Part shown: piece after piece, positions 20,599 to 29,525 of the stretch | Layout: each line of letters opens with the position of its first letter | How positions within the stretch are numbered: position 1 is the first letter of the stretch | Assembly (NCBI RefSeq): GCF_003284965.1 | Contig: NZ_QMEW01000001.1 | Location: forward strand, 248,001 to 312,000 | DNA length: 64,000 bases | DNA from: Mycolicibacterium sp. GF69 | Lineage (GTDB): Bacteria > Actinomycetota > Actinomycetes > Mycobacteriales > Mycobacteriaceae | Direction: 5' to 3' | The notes under the pieces: model-generated | Told to the model about the DNA's origin: nothing | The model's database searches: none | What the model saw: the letters and a program-made list of their open reading frames with translations, nothing else | Position numbers and translations under genes: made by a program

Positions 20599-21741
20599 AT
20601 GACCAAAACGACCTCGAACACCGCGACGCCGGGCGTCATCCGCGAGTTCGTCGGCCTCGACTCGCCCACCGCCCGCCGCGCCGGCGCGGGCGGACACCCC
20701 TGCCAGGGCCTCTATCACCGCGGAGTCGGTCGTAAACCGAAGGTGGCGATGATCGCCACGCACTACCAGATCGACTTCTCCGAGCACTATCTCGCCGACT
20801 ACATGGCTACCCGCGGTATCGGTTTCCTCGGCTGGAACACGCGCTTCCGCGGGTTCGAGAGCAGTTTCCTGCTCGACCACGCACTCGTCGACATCGGCGT
20901 CGGGGTGCGCTGGTTGCGAGAGGTGCAAGGCGTGGAAACTATTGTGCTGCTAGGCAACTCCGGCGGTGGATCGCTGATGGCGGCATATCAGGCCCAAGCG
21001 GTCGACCCGCACGTGACACCGTTGCCGGGCATGCGTCCGGCGGCCGGGCTCACCGAGTTGTCGCCGGCCGACGGTTATATCGCCACTGCGGCACATCCGG
21101 GGCGCCCCGACGTGCTCACCGCATGGATGGACGGCGCCGTCGTCGACGAAACCGACGCATTGGCAAGCGATCCCGAGCTCGATTTGTTCGACGAACGTAA
21201 CGGCCCACCGTTCTCGGCCGAGTTCGTCGCGCGGTACCGCGCCGCCCAGGTGGCGCGCAACGACGCCATCACCGACTGGGCCGAGGCCGAACTCGAACGG
21301 GTACGTGCGGCGGGTTTCTCCGACCGTCCGTTCACGGTGTTGCGCACATGGGCGGATCCTCGCATGGTCGATCCGGCACTGGAACCCACGAAGCGGCCCG
21401 CGAACATGTGTTATGCCGGAGTGCCGATGCAGGCCAACCGATCTGCACGTGGCATCGCATCGGCGTGCACGCTGCGCAACTGGATCGGCATGTGGAGTCT
21501 GCGGCATGCTCAGACGCGCGCCGAACCACACCTCAACCGGATCGCCTGCCCGGCGCTGGTGATCAACGCCGATCAGGACACCGGCGTGTACCCGTCGGAC
21601 GCACAACGCATCTTCGACGCGTTGGCAGCCACGGACAAGGCGCATTGCTCGATCGACACCGACCACTACTTCACCACCCCGGGTGCGCGCAGCGAGCAGG
21701 CCGATACCATCGCAAAGTGGATCGCGAAGCGGTGGCGCTGA
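20599..21741 (+). CDS. Alpha/beta hydrolase, Rv0272c-like
   Basis: 380 residues from ATG 20599, preceded by GGGGAGCGAA. The nucleophile elbow is GNSGGGSL and the late histidine is likely DTDHYFTTPG. The family is conserved in mycobacteria with unknown substrate. Its stop lies 10 bases inside the next gene, a hydroxyacid dehydrogenase, and fadE6 follows, so the three form a unit. In M. tuberculosis Rv0272c directly precedes fadE6, without the dehydrogenase. Confidence 0.82.
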   Translation: MTKTTSNTATPGVIREFVGLDSPTARRAGAGGHPCQGLYHRGVGRKPKVAMIATHYQIDFSEHYLADYMATRGIGFLGWNTRFRGFESSFLLDHALVDIGVGVRWLREVQGVETIVLLGNSGGGSLMAAYQAQAVDPHVTPLPGMRPAAGLTELSPADGYIATAAHPGRPDVLTAWMDGAVVDETDALASDPELDLFDERNGPPFSAEFVARYRAAQVARNDAITDWAEAELERVRAAGFSDRPFTVLRTWADPRMVDPALEPTKRPANMCYAGVPMQANRSARGIASACTLRNWIGMWSLRHAQTRAEPHLNRIACPALVINADQDTGVYPSDAQRIFDALAATDKAHCSIDTDHYFTTPGARSEQADTIAKWIAKRWR

Positions 21742-22721
21742 GAGTTCTCGCCCATTACGCCGCCGGCCCGAAGGCGGTTGATTTCGTTGCCCCGCAATCG
21801 GAATGGCTCGACATTCGCTACTGTGCGGAAGACGACAACGCCACCTTCTACCGGGAGCTACCCGACGCCGAGGTGATCTGGCACGTGCTGCGGCCGATCA
21901 CCGCCGATGATCTCGTCAAAGCGCGGCGCTGCGTGCTGGTGCACAAGATGGGCGCCGGCGTCAACACCATCGACGTGGAGGCCGCAACCGAGCTGGGGAT
22001 CGCGGTCGCGAACATGCCGGGAGCCAACTCCCCGTCGGTCGCCGAGGGCACCGTGCTGCTGATGCTGGCCATCCTGCGCCGGCTCACCGAACTCGACCGC
22101 GCCACGCGGGCGGGCCGGGGCTGGCCGTCGGATCCGAGCCTGGGTGAGACGGTGCGCGACATCGGCGGCTGCACCGTGGGTTTGATCGGTTACGGCAACG
22201 TCGCCAAGAGGGTCGCGCGGATAGTCGAGGCGATGGACGGCCAGGTCCTGCACACCAGCACGCGCGACGACGGCCACCCCGGCTGGCGTCCCCTGCCGGA
22301 CCTGCTGGCCGCCAGCGACATCGTCTCCCTGCATCTGCCGCTGACGTCGGCCAGCGCGGGCATGATCGACCGTGCGGCGCTGGAGCGGATGAAGCCCGGC
22401 GCGGTGCTGGTCAACACCAGCCGCGGCGCCATCGTCGACGAGGGGGCCCTCGTCGATGCGCTGCGCGACGGCGATCTGGCGGGCGCGGGCCTCGACGTCT
22501 TCGCGACCGAACCCGTCGCCGCCGACAACCCGCTGCTGGAACTCGACAACGTCGTGCTCACCCCGCACGTCACCTGGTACACCGCCGACACCATGCAGCG
22601 CTATCTGGAGCACGCGGTGGACAACTGCCGACGTCTACTCGACGGCCGCGAACTGGCCAATGCCGTGAACGGTATCGTGTTTCCCAACCGACCGGTTAAT
22701 AGGGAGACTCCGTCACAGTGA
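21732..22721 (+). CDS. D-2-hydroxyacid dehydrogenase family, NAD-dependent
   Basis: 329 residues from GTG 21732, overlapping the upstream hydrolase. The Rossmann loop is GLIGYGNVAKRVARI. The catalytic Arg is in VNTSRGAIVDEGALVDAL, the Glu in GLDVFATEPV and the His in NVVLTPHVTWYT. This matches phosphoglycerate/hydroxyacid dehydrogenases. The substrate cannot be named. Placed between a hydrolase and an acyl-CoA dehydrogenase, it may serve a catabolic route, but that is inference. In the M. tuberculosis arrangement I recall no gene here. Confidence 0.85.
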   Translation: MALRVLAHYAAGPKAVDFVAPQSEWLDIRYCAEDDNATFYRELPDAEVIWHVLRPITADDLVKARRCVLVHKMGAGVNTIDVEAATELGIAVANMPGANSPSVAEGTVLLMLAILRRLTELDRATRAGRGWPSDPSLGETVRDIGGCTVGLIGYGNVAKRVARIVEAMDGQVLHTSTRDDGHPGWRPLPDLLAASDIVSLHLPLTSASAGMIDRAALERMKPGAVLVNTSRGAIVDEGALVDALRDGDLAGAGLDVFATEPVAADNPLLELDNVVLTPHVTWYTADTMQRYLEHAVDNCRRLLDGRELANAVNGIVFPNRPVNRETPSQ

Positions 22722-22730
22722 GGTGCAGGT

Positions 22731-24935
22731 ATGCCCATCGCCATCAGCCCTGAGCACAACGACCTGGCCGATTCGGTCCGGTCTTTCGTCGCCCGGGTGG
22801 CGCCGTCCGAGGTGCTACACGAAGCGCTGGAGACACCGATCCCGAATCCGCCGCCGTACTGGAAGGGCGCCGCCGAGCAGGGCCTGCAGGGTGTGCACCT
22901 GCCGGAAGGCGTTGGCGGACAGGGGTTCGGCATCCTCGAATTGGCGATCGTCGTCGCCGAGTTCGGTTACGGCGCAGTGCCCGGACCGTTCGTGCCGTCG
23001 GCCATCGCCAGCGCGCTGATCGCCGCACACGACCCCGAGGCCGCGCTGCTGAGCGACCTGGCCTCCGGCGCAACCATCGCGGCCTACGCCATCGACTCCG
23101 GCCTGACCGCCACCCGGCACGGTGAAGGCGATGCCGCCGGACTCGTCATCCGCGGCGAGGTGCGCGCTGTACCCGCCGCACAGCAGGCGTCGGTGCTGGT
23201 GCTGCCGGTCGCGATCGAGAGCGGCGAGGAGTGGGTGATCCTCGACGCCGACAAACTCGAGATCGAACCGGTCAAGAGCCTCGACCCGCTGCGACCGATC
23301 GCTCATGTGCGCGCGAACGCCGTCGAGGTTGGCGACGACCGGGTGCTGAGCAACCTCAGCCGCCCGTTGGCGCGGGCACTGATCTCGACCCTGTTGTCCG
23401 CCGAATGCGTCGGGGTCGCCCGATGGGCCACCGACACCGCGTCCGCCTACGCCAAGATCCGCGAGCAGTTCGGCAGGCCGATCGGACAGTTCCAGGCCAT
23501 CAAGCACAAGTGCGCCGGGATGATCGCCGACACCGAGCGGGCCACCGCAGCGGTCTGGGACGCGGCCCGCGCGATCGATGAGTCACGCGAAAGCGGCGCC
23601 GAGGAAAGCGCTTTCGAGTTCGCCGCCGCTGTCGCGGCTACCTTGGCGCCCGAGGCCGCCCAGCACTGCACCCAGGACTGCATCCAGGTGCACGGCGGTA
23701 TCGGCTTCACCTGGGAACACGACACCAACGTCTACTACCGTCGCGCGCTGGTCCTGGCGGCCGGCTTCGGGAGGCATGCCGACTATCCGCAGCAGGTTGT
23801 CGATGTCGCCACCAGCACCGGAATGCGCAAACTCAACATCGACCTCGATCCGGAGACCGAGAAGCTGCGCGACGAGATCCGCGCGGAAGTCGCTGCGCTG
23901 AAGGACATCCCACGCGAGGAGCGCAACGTCGCGATCGCCGAGGGCGGCTGGGTGCAGCCGCACCTGCCCACGCCGTGGGGCCGCGCGGCCGGTCCCGTCG
24001 AGCAGATCATCATCGCCCAGGAATTCGACACCGGCCGCGTCAAGCGTCCGCAGATGGGCATCGCGGCGTGGATCATCCCCTCGATCGTCGCGTTCGGCAC
24101 CGACGAGCAACAGCAGCGGTTCCTACCGCCGACGTTCCGCGGCGAAATGATCTGGTGCCAGCTGTTTTCCGAGCCCGGCGCGGGTTCAGACCTGGCCAGT
24201 CTGACCACCAAGGCCACCAAGGTCGACGGTGGCTGGCGGATCACCGGGCAGAAGATCTGGACCACCGGCGCGCAGTACTCGCAGTGGGGCGCGCTGCTCG
24301 CAAGAACGGAGCCAAACGCTCCAAAGCACAATGGCATCACCTACTTCCTGCTCGACATGGCCAGCGAAGGCGTCGAAGTCAAGCCACTGCGTGAGCTGAC
24401 CGGCAACGCGATGTTCAACACGGTGTTCATCGACGACGTGTTCGTGCCCGACGAACTGGTGCTCGGCGAGGTGAACCGTGGCTGGGAGGTCAGCCGCAAC
24501 ACGCTCACCAACGAGCGGGTGTCGATCGGCAGCAGCGAACCACCGTTCCTGGCGAACCTCAACGGATTCGTCGAGTTCATCCAGAAGGGTCAGTTCGACC
24601 AGATCGAGCAGAACCACGCCGGCAGGCTGATCGCCGAGGGACATGCCGCAAAGGTGCTCAACATGCGCTCGACGCTGCTCACCCTGGCCGGAGGCGATCC
24701 GATGCCGGCCGCGGCGATCAGCAAGCTGCTGTCGATGAAGACCGGCCAGGGCTACGCGGAGTTCGCGGTCTCGTCGTTCGGCACCGACGGCGCGATCGGC
24801 GAGCCGGAGCAGGAGCCCGGCCGCTGGGCCGAGTATCTGCTCGGCAGCCGGGCCACCACGATTTACGGCGGGACGACCGAAGTCCAGCTCAACATCATCG
24901 CCGAACGGCTGCTGGGGCTGCCACGCGATCCGTAA
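22731..24935 (+). CDS. fadE6: Double-domain acyl-CoA dehydrogenase FadE6
   Basis: 734 residues, about twice the usual length, because two acyl-CoA dehydrogenase units are fused. The N-terminal half ends with EQFGRPIGQFQAIKHKCAGM and CIQVHGGIGFTWEHD. The C-terminal half contains QLFSEPGAGSDLASL and TTIYGGTTEVQLNIIAERLLG. These are FAD-binding signatures for alpha,beta-dehydrogenation of acyl-CoA. The length matches Rv0271c (731). The catalytic Glu candidates are not certain by eye. It follows the dehydrogenase gene by 9 bases and ends in a hairpin. Confidence 0.9.
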   Translation: MPIAISPEHNDLADSVRSFVARVAPSEVLHEALETPIPNPPPYWKGAAEQGLQGVHLPEGVGGQGFGILELAIVVAEFGYGAVPGPFVPSAIASALIAAHDPEAALLSDLASGATIAAYAIDSGLTATRHGEGDAAGLVIRGEVRAVPAAQQASVLVLPVAIESGEEWVILDADKLEIEPVKSLDPLRPIAHVRANAVEVGDDRVLSNLSRPLARALISTLLSAECVGVARWATDTASAYAKIREQFGRPIGQFQAIKHKCAGMIADTERATAAVWDAARAIDESRESGAEESAFEFAAAVAATLAPEAAQHCTQDCIQVHGGIGFTWEHDTNVYYRRALVLAAGFGRHADYPQQVVDVATSTGMRKLNIDLDPETEKLRDEIRAEVAALKDIPREERNVAIAEGGWVQPHLPTPWGRAAGPVEQIIIAQEFDTGRVKRPQMGIAAWIIPSIVAFGTDEQQQRFLPPTFRGEMIWCQLFSEPGAGSDLASLTTKATKVDGGWRITGQKIWTTGAQYSQWGALLARTEPNAPKHNGITYFLLDMASEGVEVKPLRELTGNAMFNTVFIDDVFVPDELVLGEVNRGWEVSRNTLTNERVSIGSSEPPFLANLNGFVEFIQKGQFDQIEQNHAGRLIAEGHAAKVLNMRSTLLTLAGGDPMPAAAISKLLSMKTGQGYAEFAVSSFGTDGAIGEPEQEPGRWAEYLLGSRATTIYGGTTEVQLNIIAERLLGLPRDP

Positions 24936-24974
24936 AACGCCCGGTGGGACGTCAACTGTCCCCGGTGAGCGTTT
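24935..24974 (+). terminator. Hairpin after fadE6
   Basis: AAACGC at 24935-24940 pairs with GCGTTT at 24969-24974, and the interior GGGAC/GTCCC and CCGG/CCGG segments extend the stem. There is no U-run after it, as is usual for mycobacterial terminator-like hairpins. Confidence 0.55.
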
Positions 24975-25005
24975 AGCGAACGCACCGACGGCAACCCGAG
25001 TAATC

Positions 25006-25317
25006 ATGACCAACGATGTCGAGAAGCGCTGGGACCGACCGAAAGCATTCCGCGCCGCGGCCACCTATGTGGCCGTGGTCGTCGGGGTGGCGGCCATCGC
25101 CTTCGTCATCTACGCAGTCGTGTCCAAGACATCGGTCATCGCCGCCTCGACGATTCCCGCGATCCTGTTTCTGGGCGGGGTGGGCGCGTTCGTCAAGACC
25201 TACCGCGAGTGGAAGGGCGAAGGCGCCTGGGTGCAGTGGCAGGGCGCCGGATGGTTCCTGCTGCTGCTGATGCTGGTGTGTCTGTCGATCCCAGGCGCCG
25301 CCGCGATGGCCGATTGA
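25006..25317 (+). CDS. Small membrane protein, unknown function
   Basis: 103 residues with three hydrophobic segments: AATYVAVVVGVAAIAFVIYAVV, VIAASTIPAILFLGGVGAFV and WFLLLLMLVCLSIPGAA. Charged loops (KTYREWKGEGAW) separate them. I do not recognise the family. It lies between fadE6 (separated by a hairpin) and the convergent fadD2. Confidence 0.72.
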   Translation: MTNDVEKRWDRPKAFRAAATYVAVVVGVAAIAFVIYAVVSKTSVIAASTIPAILFLGGVGAFVKTYREWKGEGAWVQWQGAGWFLLLLMLVCLSIPGAAAMAD

Positions 25318-25354
25318 GGCGGCGAATCCGATTGAAAACGGCTGACGGGCGGGC

Positions 25355-27178
25355 CTACTCCGTCTTGGCCTTCCCGCCGTCTCCGTCGGCCTTGGCTTTC
25401 TCGCCGTCTCCATCGGCTTTGGCTTTCCCGCCGTCTCCGCCGGCCTTGGCCTTCTCGCCGTCTCCGCCGGCCTTGGCTTTCTCGCCGTCTCCGCCGGCGT
25501 CCATCTCCCGGAGCTCGCGCTTGAGGATCTTGCCCGTCGGATTGCGTGGCAGTTCATCGAGGAACACGATCTCGCGCGGCACCTTGTAACGCGCAAGGTG
25601 TTCGCGGACGTAGTGCTTGATGTCGTCCTCGCCGATCGAAGCGCCGTCGGCCTTGACCACGAACGCCCGTAGCCGGTGGCCCCACTCCTTGTCCTCGACG
25701 CCCAGCGCCGTCGCCTCGACGACTTCCGGGTGGCCGCTGATCAGATCCTCGACCTCGGCCGGGAACACGTTCTCACCGCCGGAGACGATCATCTCGTCGT
25801 CACGGCCGCTGACGTAGAGCAGGCCGTGCTCGTCGAAGTACCCGACGTCGCCCGAGGACATCAGCCCGTCGATGATCTGCTTGTGGCCGCCGCCGGTGTA
25901 GCCCTCGAACGGGAAGAAGTTGCCCACGAAGATCCGGCCCACCTCGCCCTGCGGCAGTTCGTTGCCGTTGTCGTCGAGGATCTTGACCTTCACGCCCTTG
26001 ACGACCGGGCCGACGGTTGCCGGGTTCTTCTCCAGATCCTCCGGCCGCGCGATCGTCGCGAACGCTATCTCCGTCGACCCATACAGGTTGTAGATCACCG
26101 GACCGATCGACTTGAGCGCGCGCTGCGCCATCTCCGCGCCCAACTGCGACCCCGACACGAACACGATCCGCAGCGAGGACAGGTCCGGTTTGCGATCCAT
26201 GTCGTCGAGCGCATCGAGCATGCGCGACAACATCACCGGCACCACCACCACCGCGGTCACCTTGTGCTTTTCGATGTCCTCGAGCACGGTCGCGGCTTTG
26301 AACCGCCGCCGCAGCACCAGCGTGGTGCCGAGCATCATCGCGATGGTCGCGTGCAGGAAACCCAGCGCGTGGAACATCGGTGCCGGCAGCGACGTGATCT
26401 CGCCGCCCTTGAACGGCACATGCGACAGGACACCACCGATCGGTGCCAGCGTGGGCGGCGTACTTCTGTTGGCGCCCTTGGGTGTTCCGGTCGTACCGCT
26501 AGTCAGGATTATCACCGACGAGTGCTTGGTCGCCTTGGGCGCGGCCTTACCCGTGTGGCCGGCGACGACGTCCTCGAGCGTCTCGTCGGTGCTGCCGGAC
26601 GGCTCATCCTTATCCGGGTTGACACCGAGGGCGCGAAGCTTGCCCAGCGGCGGATCGGCCTTGGAGACCACCTGGCAGTACTCGTCGTCATAGATGATCA
26701 GCTTGGCGCCCTCGCGTTCGGACACCTCCTTGACCTGCGGACCCGAGAACTCGCTGTTGAGCAGGATGATTCGCGCCCCGGTCCGGGCGGCGCCGTAGAG
26801 CGCGACGAGGAACCAGCGATGGTTGCGCGCCAGGATCGCCACCCCGTCGCCCCCCTTGACGCCCTTCTCCAGCAAGCCGTTGGCCACCGAGTGCGCGGCG
26901 TCGTCGAGTTCTTTGAACGTCATCTCCCCGAGGTCGTCGATGATCGCGGTGGCTTCGGGTGTGCGGCGCGCGTTGAGCGCGGGGATCATGCCGAACTCGC
27001 CCCAGCGCCGGATGTCGGCCAGCATCGCGGCGATGTTCTGCGGTGGTTCGATCTTGAACGCGCCGGCGCCGAACATCTTGGCGGCGTAGTGCAGCTCCGC
27101 CGATCCGCGCTCCACGAGTTGTTGGGCCTTGGCGACTGCTTGCATGGGGAGATCGGTGAGCCTGGACTTGCTAGCCAT
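25355..27178 (-). CDS. fadD2: Long-chain acyl-CoA synthetase FadD2 with repeat tail
   Basis: 607 residues from ATG 27178. ANL-superfamily enzyme: P-loop LTSGTTGTPKG, A5-type NLYGSTEIAFATIARPEDL, A7/A8 SGDVGYFDEHGLLYVSGRDDEMIVSGGENVFPAEVE, and catalytic Lys in RNPTGKILKREL. It should activate fatty acids to acyl-CoA, feeding beta-oxidation with the neighbouring fadE6. Past the catalytic Lys, a ~47-residue tail is built of GGDGEKAKA-like repeats rich in Lys, Gly and Asp; Rv0270, about 560 residues, would lack it. Divergent from polD2 over 56 bases. Confidence 0.92.
   Translation of the reverse strand: MASKSRLTDLPMQAVAKAQQLVERGSAELHYAAKMFGAGAFKIEPPQNIAAMLADIRRWGEFGMIPALNARRTPEATAIIDDLGEMTFKELDDAAHSVANGLLEKGVKGGDGVAILARNHRWFLVALYGAARTGARIILLNSEFSGPQVKEVSEREGAKLIIYDDEYCQVVSKADPPLGKLRALGVNPDKDEPSGSTDETLEDVVAGHTGKAAPKATKHSSVIILTSGTTGTPKGANRSTPPTLAPIGGVLSHVPFKGGEITSLPAPMFHALGFLHATIAMMLGTTLVLRRRFKAATVLEDIEKHKVTAVVVVPVMLSRMLDALDDMDRKPDLSSLRIVFVSGSQLGAEMAQRALKSIGPVIYNLYGSTEIAFATIARPEDLEKNPATVGPVVKGVKVKILDDNGNELPQGEVGRIFVGNFFPFEGYTGGGHKQIIDGLMSSGDVGYFDEHGLLYVSGRDDEMIVSGGENVFPAEVEDLISGHPEVVEATALGVEDKEWGHRLRAFVVKADGASIGEDDIKHYVREHLARYKVPREIVFLDELPRNPTGKILKRELREMDAGGDGEKAKAGGDGEKAKAGGDGGKAKADGDGEKAKADGDGGKAKTE
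25365..25499. repeat. Five tandem 27-bp repeats in the 3' end of fadD2
   Basis: Units start at 25365, 25392, 25419, 25446 and 25473. Each begins TTGG(C/T)(C/T)TTC and differs by only a few bases. Each encodes nine residues of the (A/G)GDG(E/G)KAKA type. Because the unit is a multiple of three, copy-number change would keep the frame. Confidence 0.95.
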
Positions 27179-27234
27179 GGCACCCACAATATGTGACCGA
27201 CGTCGCACTGCGGCCGGGAAACTAGCATGATGCT

Positions 27235-28479
27235 ATGGCCGCACCCCGGTACCTGGAGGTCGAGGGCCAGCGGGTGCCCGTCAGCCATCCCGACAAAGTC
27301 GTCTTTCCCGATCTCGGGGTGACCAAGTCGGATCTCATGCGCTATTACCTCAGCGTCGCCGATGGCGCCCTGCGCGGCGTGCGAGACCGGCCCATGATCC
27401 TGAAGCGGTTCGTCAAGGGCATCGCCGAAGAAGCGGTGTTCCAGAAGCGGGCGCCGAAGAAGCGTCCGGATTTCGTCGACGTCGCCGAGTTGAAGTACGC
27501 GTCCGGGACGTCGGCGGCCGAAGCGGTCCTGCGCGACGCGGCCGGCCTGATCTGGGCGGTGAACCTCGGTTGCGTCGACCTGAATCCCCACCCGGTGCGG
27601 GACGACGATCTGGCCCACCCCGACGAATTGCGGGTCGACCTCGATCCGATGCCCGGTGTGCAGTGGCCGCAGATCATCGACGTGGCGATGGTCGCCCGTG
27701 AGGTGCTTGCCGACCACGGGTTGACGGCATGGCCCAAGACGTCGGGCTCGCGGGGCTTTCACATCTACGTCCGCATCCACCGCCGGTGGCCGTTCAAGTC
27801 CGTCCGCCTCGCCGCGCAGGCCGTCGCGCGCGAAGTCGAACGCCGGGCGCCCGATCTCGCGACCGCCCGTTGGTGGAAGGAGGAACGCCAGGGCGTGTTC
27901 GTCGACTTCAACCAGAATGCGTTCGACCGGACGGTCGCATCGGCCTACTCGGTGCGCGCGACCCCGGACGCGCGGGTGTCCACGCCGTTGCACTGGAGCG
28001 AGGTACCTGGCTGCCGACCGGAAGGCTTCACGATCGCGACAGTGCCGGAGAGGTTCGCCGAAAACGGTGACCCGTGGGAGGGCATCGACGATGCGGCCGG
28101 CTCGCTGGAGGCTCTGCTGGATCTCGCCGACCGGCTCGGCCCCGCGGAGAGGGCTCCCCGCGGCGCGGCGCGCTCGGGCGCCAAGGGCGGGCGCCGGGTC
28201 TCTTCGAAGCCGCTGATCGAGATCGCCCGCACCAAGACGAAGGACGAGGCGATGGCGGCGCTCGACGAATGGCGGCGACGTTACCCGTCGGTAGCCGAAA
28301 AGCTCGAACCCGCAGATGTTCTCGTCGACGGCATGCGCGGACCGAGTTCGATCTGGTATCGCGTTCGGATCAACTTGCAGCATGTGCCCGAGAATCAGCG
28401 GCCCGCGCAGGAGGAGTTGCTCGCCGACTACAGCCCCTGGACGAACTACTCGGGGCCCCAATGGATGCGCGGCGACTGA
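27235..28479 (+). CDS. LigD-type primase-polymerase domain protein (PolD2-like)
   Basis: 414 residues. Stand-alone AEP polymerase domain of the LigD family. Metal-binding motif I is ELRVDLDP (DxD), motif II is KTSGSRGFHIYV, and the C-terminal half carries the SSIWYRVRINLQHVPENQRPAQEELL extension. In mycobacteria such proteins (Rv0269c; PolD2 in M. smegmatis) add ribonucleotides or deoxynucleotides to DNA ends and gaps. No ligase or nuclease domain is fused. It is divergent from fadD2, as Rv0269c is from Rv0270. Confidence 0.9.
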   Translation: MAAPRYLEVEGQRVPVSHPDKVVFPDLGVTKSDLMRYYLSVADGALRGVRDRPMILKRFVKGIAEEAVFQKRAPKKRPDFVDVAELKYASGTSAAEAVLRDAAGLIWAVNLGCVDLNPHPVRDDDLAHPDELRVDLDPMPGVQWPQIIDVAMVAREVLADHGLTAWPKTSGSRGFHIYVRIHRRWPFKSVRLAAQAVAREVERRAPDLATARWWKEERQGVFVDFNQNAFDRTVASAYSVRATPDARVSTPLHWSEVPGCRPEGFTIATVPERFAENGDPWEGIDDAAGSLEALLDLADRLGPAERAPRGAARSGAKGGRRVSSKPLIEIARTKTKDEAMAALDEWRRRYPSVAEKLEPADVLVDGMRGPSSIWYRVRINLQHVPENQRPAQEELLADYSPWTNYSGPQWMRGD

Positions 28480-28541
28480 CTGTTTGCTAGCGAACGCAAA
28501 TTCTGCTTCTTACCAAAGTATTAGCCGCCGCTCCCGGTTGC

Positions 28542-28563
28542 CTTAAGTTGACGGCTTAAGTTG
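28542..28563 (+). promoter_or_regulatory. Direct repeat upstream of STAS gene
   Basis: CTTAAGTTG occurs twice, at 28542-28550 and 28555-28563, 13 bases apart start to start. It lies about 40-60 bases before the STAS start in a 122-base intergenic gap and could be an activator or repressor site. Confidence 0.35.
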
Positions 28564-28601
28564 GGCTTCAGGTTCGAGTTGAGGTGCACAGGGAGGCAGG
28601 G

Positions 28602-29024
28602 ATGTCCGGAAAAATGTACGGGAATCCGACATTCGACTGCGCCGGCGCCCAGCTCCACGCGGTGTGCCGCCAGCTGGCGACGGTCGTGACGGTCGATGGG
28701 GTCATCGATGACGCCAACATAGAGCGGGTCACCGCGCTCGCGCGCCGGTTCGTGCTCGCCGAGAAGCCGTTCGTTTTAGATCTGAGCGGTGTGAGTTCCT
28801 GTGGTGGACAGGTTGTTTCGCTGATGTACGACATCGATGACTGCTGCTTCCATGCCGGCGTGGCGTGGTCGGTCGTCACCAGCGATGCCGTGGCGCGCGT
28901 GCTGAGCGGTGCGGGCGTGAGTGTCCCCGTCGCCGAGTCGGTGCCCGATGCGCTCAACCGCTTCGCCGACAGCATCGATCAGCGGCGCCGACTGTTGCCG
29001 CTGTTGACCTCGAAGACCGCATAG
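28602..29024 (+). CDS. STAS-domain protein, degenerate phospho-site
   Basis: 140 residues from ATG 28602, preceded by GGGAGGCAGGG. The beta-strand/helix order VVTVDGVIDDANIERVTALARRFV ... FVLDLSGVSSCGGQVVSLMY fits an anti-sigma-factor antagonist fold. Where such proteins have DSxG, this one has SSCGG, so the usual aspartate is missing, although serines are present. No kinase or phosphatase gene is adjacent. Its partner is unknown. Confidence 0.72.
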   Translation: MSGKMYGNPTFDCAGAQLHAVCRQLATVVTVDGVIDDANIERVTALARRFVLAEKPFVLDLSGVSSCGGQVVSLMYDIDDCCFHAGVAWSVVTSDAVARVLSGAGVSVPVAESVPDALNRFADSIDQRRRLLPLLTSKTA

Positions 29025-29070
29025 CGGAAGGCGACCAGGTGCTACTCGATATTCGCTGGCTCGGTTACCT

Positions 29071-29103
29071 GCTTGGCCGTCGGCATCCGGCGGCCAAGCA
29101 GAC
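29071..29103. terminator. Hairpin after the STAS gene
   Basis: CTGCTTGGCCG at 29071-29081 and CGGCCAAGCAG at 29093-29103 form a perfect 11-base stem with an 11-base loop, 47 bases past the stop codon. No U-run follows. Confidence 0.6.
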
Positions 29104-29153
29104 CGGCCACGCCCACTGAATTACCGGCCTCGTAGCCGGCTCCTCGACGTCCG

Positions 29154-29525
29154 ATGCGCTGGATCGTCGACGGGATGAACGTGATCGGCTCGCGGCCCGA
29201 TGGCTGGTGGCGCGACCGTCACCGCGCAATGGTCACCCTCGTCGAGCGACTGGAACAGTGGCGCGCCGATGGCGACGACGTGACGGTGGTGTTCGAACGT
29301 CCGCCGACGCCACCGATCGCCTCGCTCATCGTCACGGTCGCCTATGCGCCGCGTCCGGCGGCCAACTCCGCTGATGACGAGATCGTGCGGTTGGTGCACG
29401 CCGACGACCGGCCTACCGACCTCCGCGTTGCCACGTCGGACCGGGCCCTCGCCGAGCGCGTGCAGGCCGCCGGGGCGGCCGTCTTTCCAGCGGAGAGGCT
29501 GCGCGATCTCATCGACCCGCGGTGA
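29154..29525 (+). CDS. NYN / PIN-like nuclease-fold protein
   Basis: 123 residues. The start MRWIVDGMNVIGSRPDGWW gives the first acidic residue of the NYN/YacP fold (IVDGMNV). DDVTVVFER, SADDEIVRLV and VATSDRALAERV provide the later acidic positions. Such proteins are predicted RNA-cleaving or RNA-binding proteins. Its 3' end overlaps the convergent TIGR03086 gene by 17 bases. Confidence 0.78.
   Translation: MRWIVDGMNVIGSRPDGWWRDRHRAMVTLVERLEQWRADGDDVTVVFERPPTPPIASLIVTVAYAPRPAANSADDEIVRLVHADDRPTDLRVATSDRALAERVQAAGAAVFPAERLRDLIDPR

Noticed and set aside
29042..29119. Possible rhodanese-like fragment (VLLDIRWLGYLLG) after the STAS gene
   Set aside because: Only about 26 codons, no second motif, and the DNA is better explained by the terminator hairpin.
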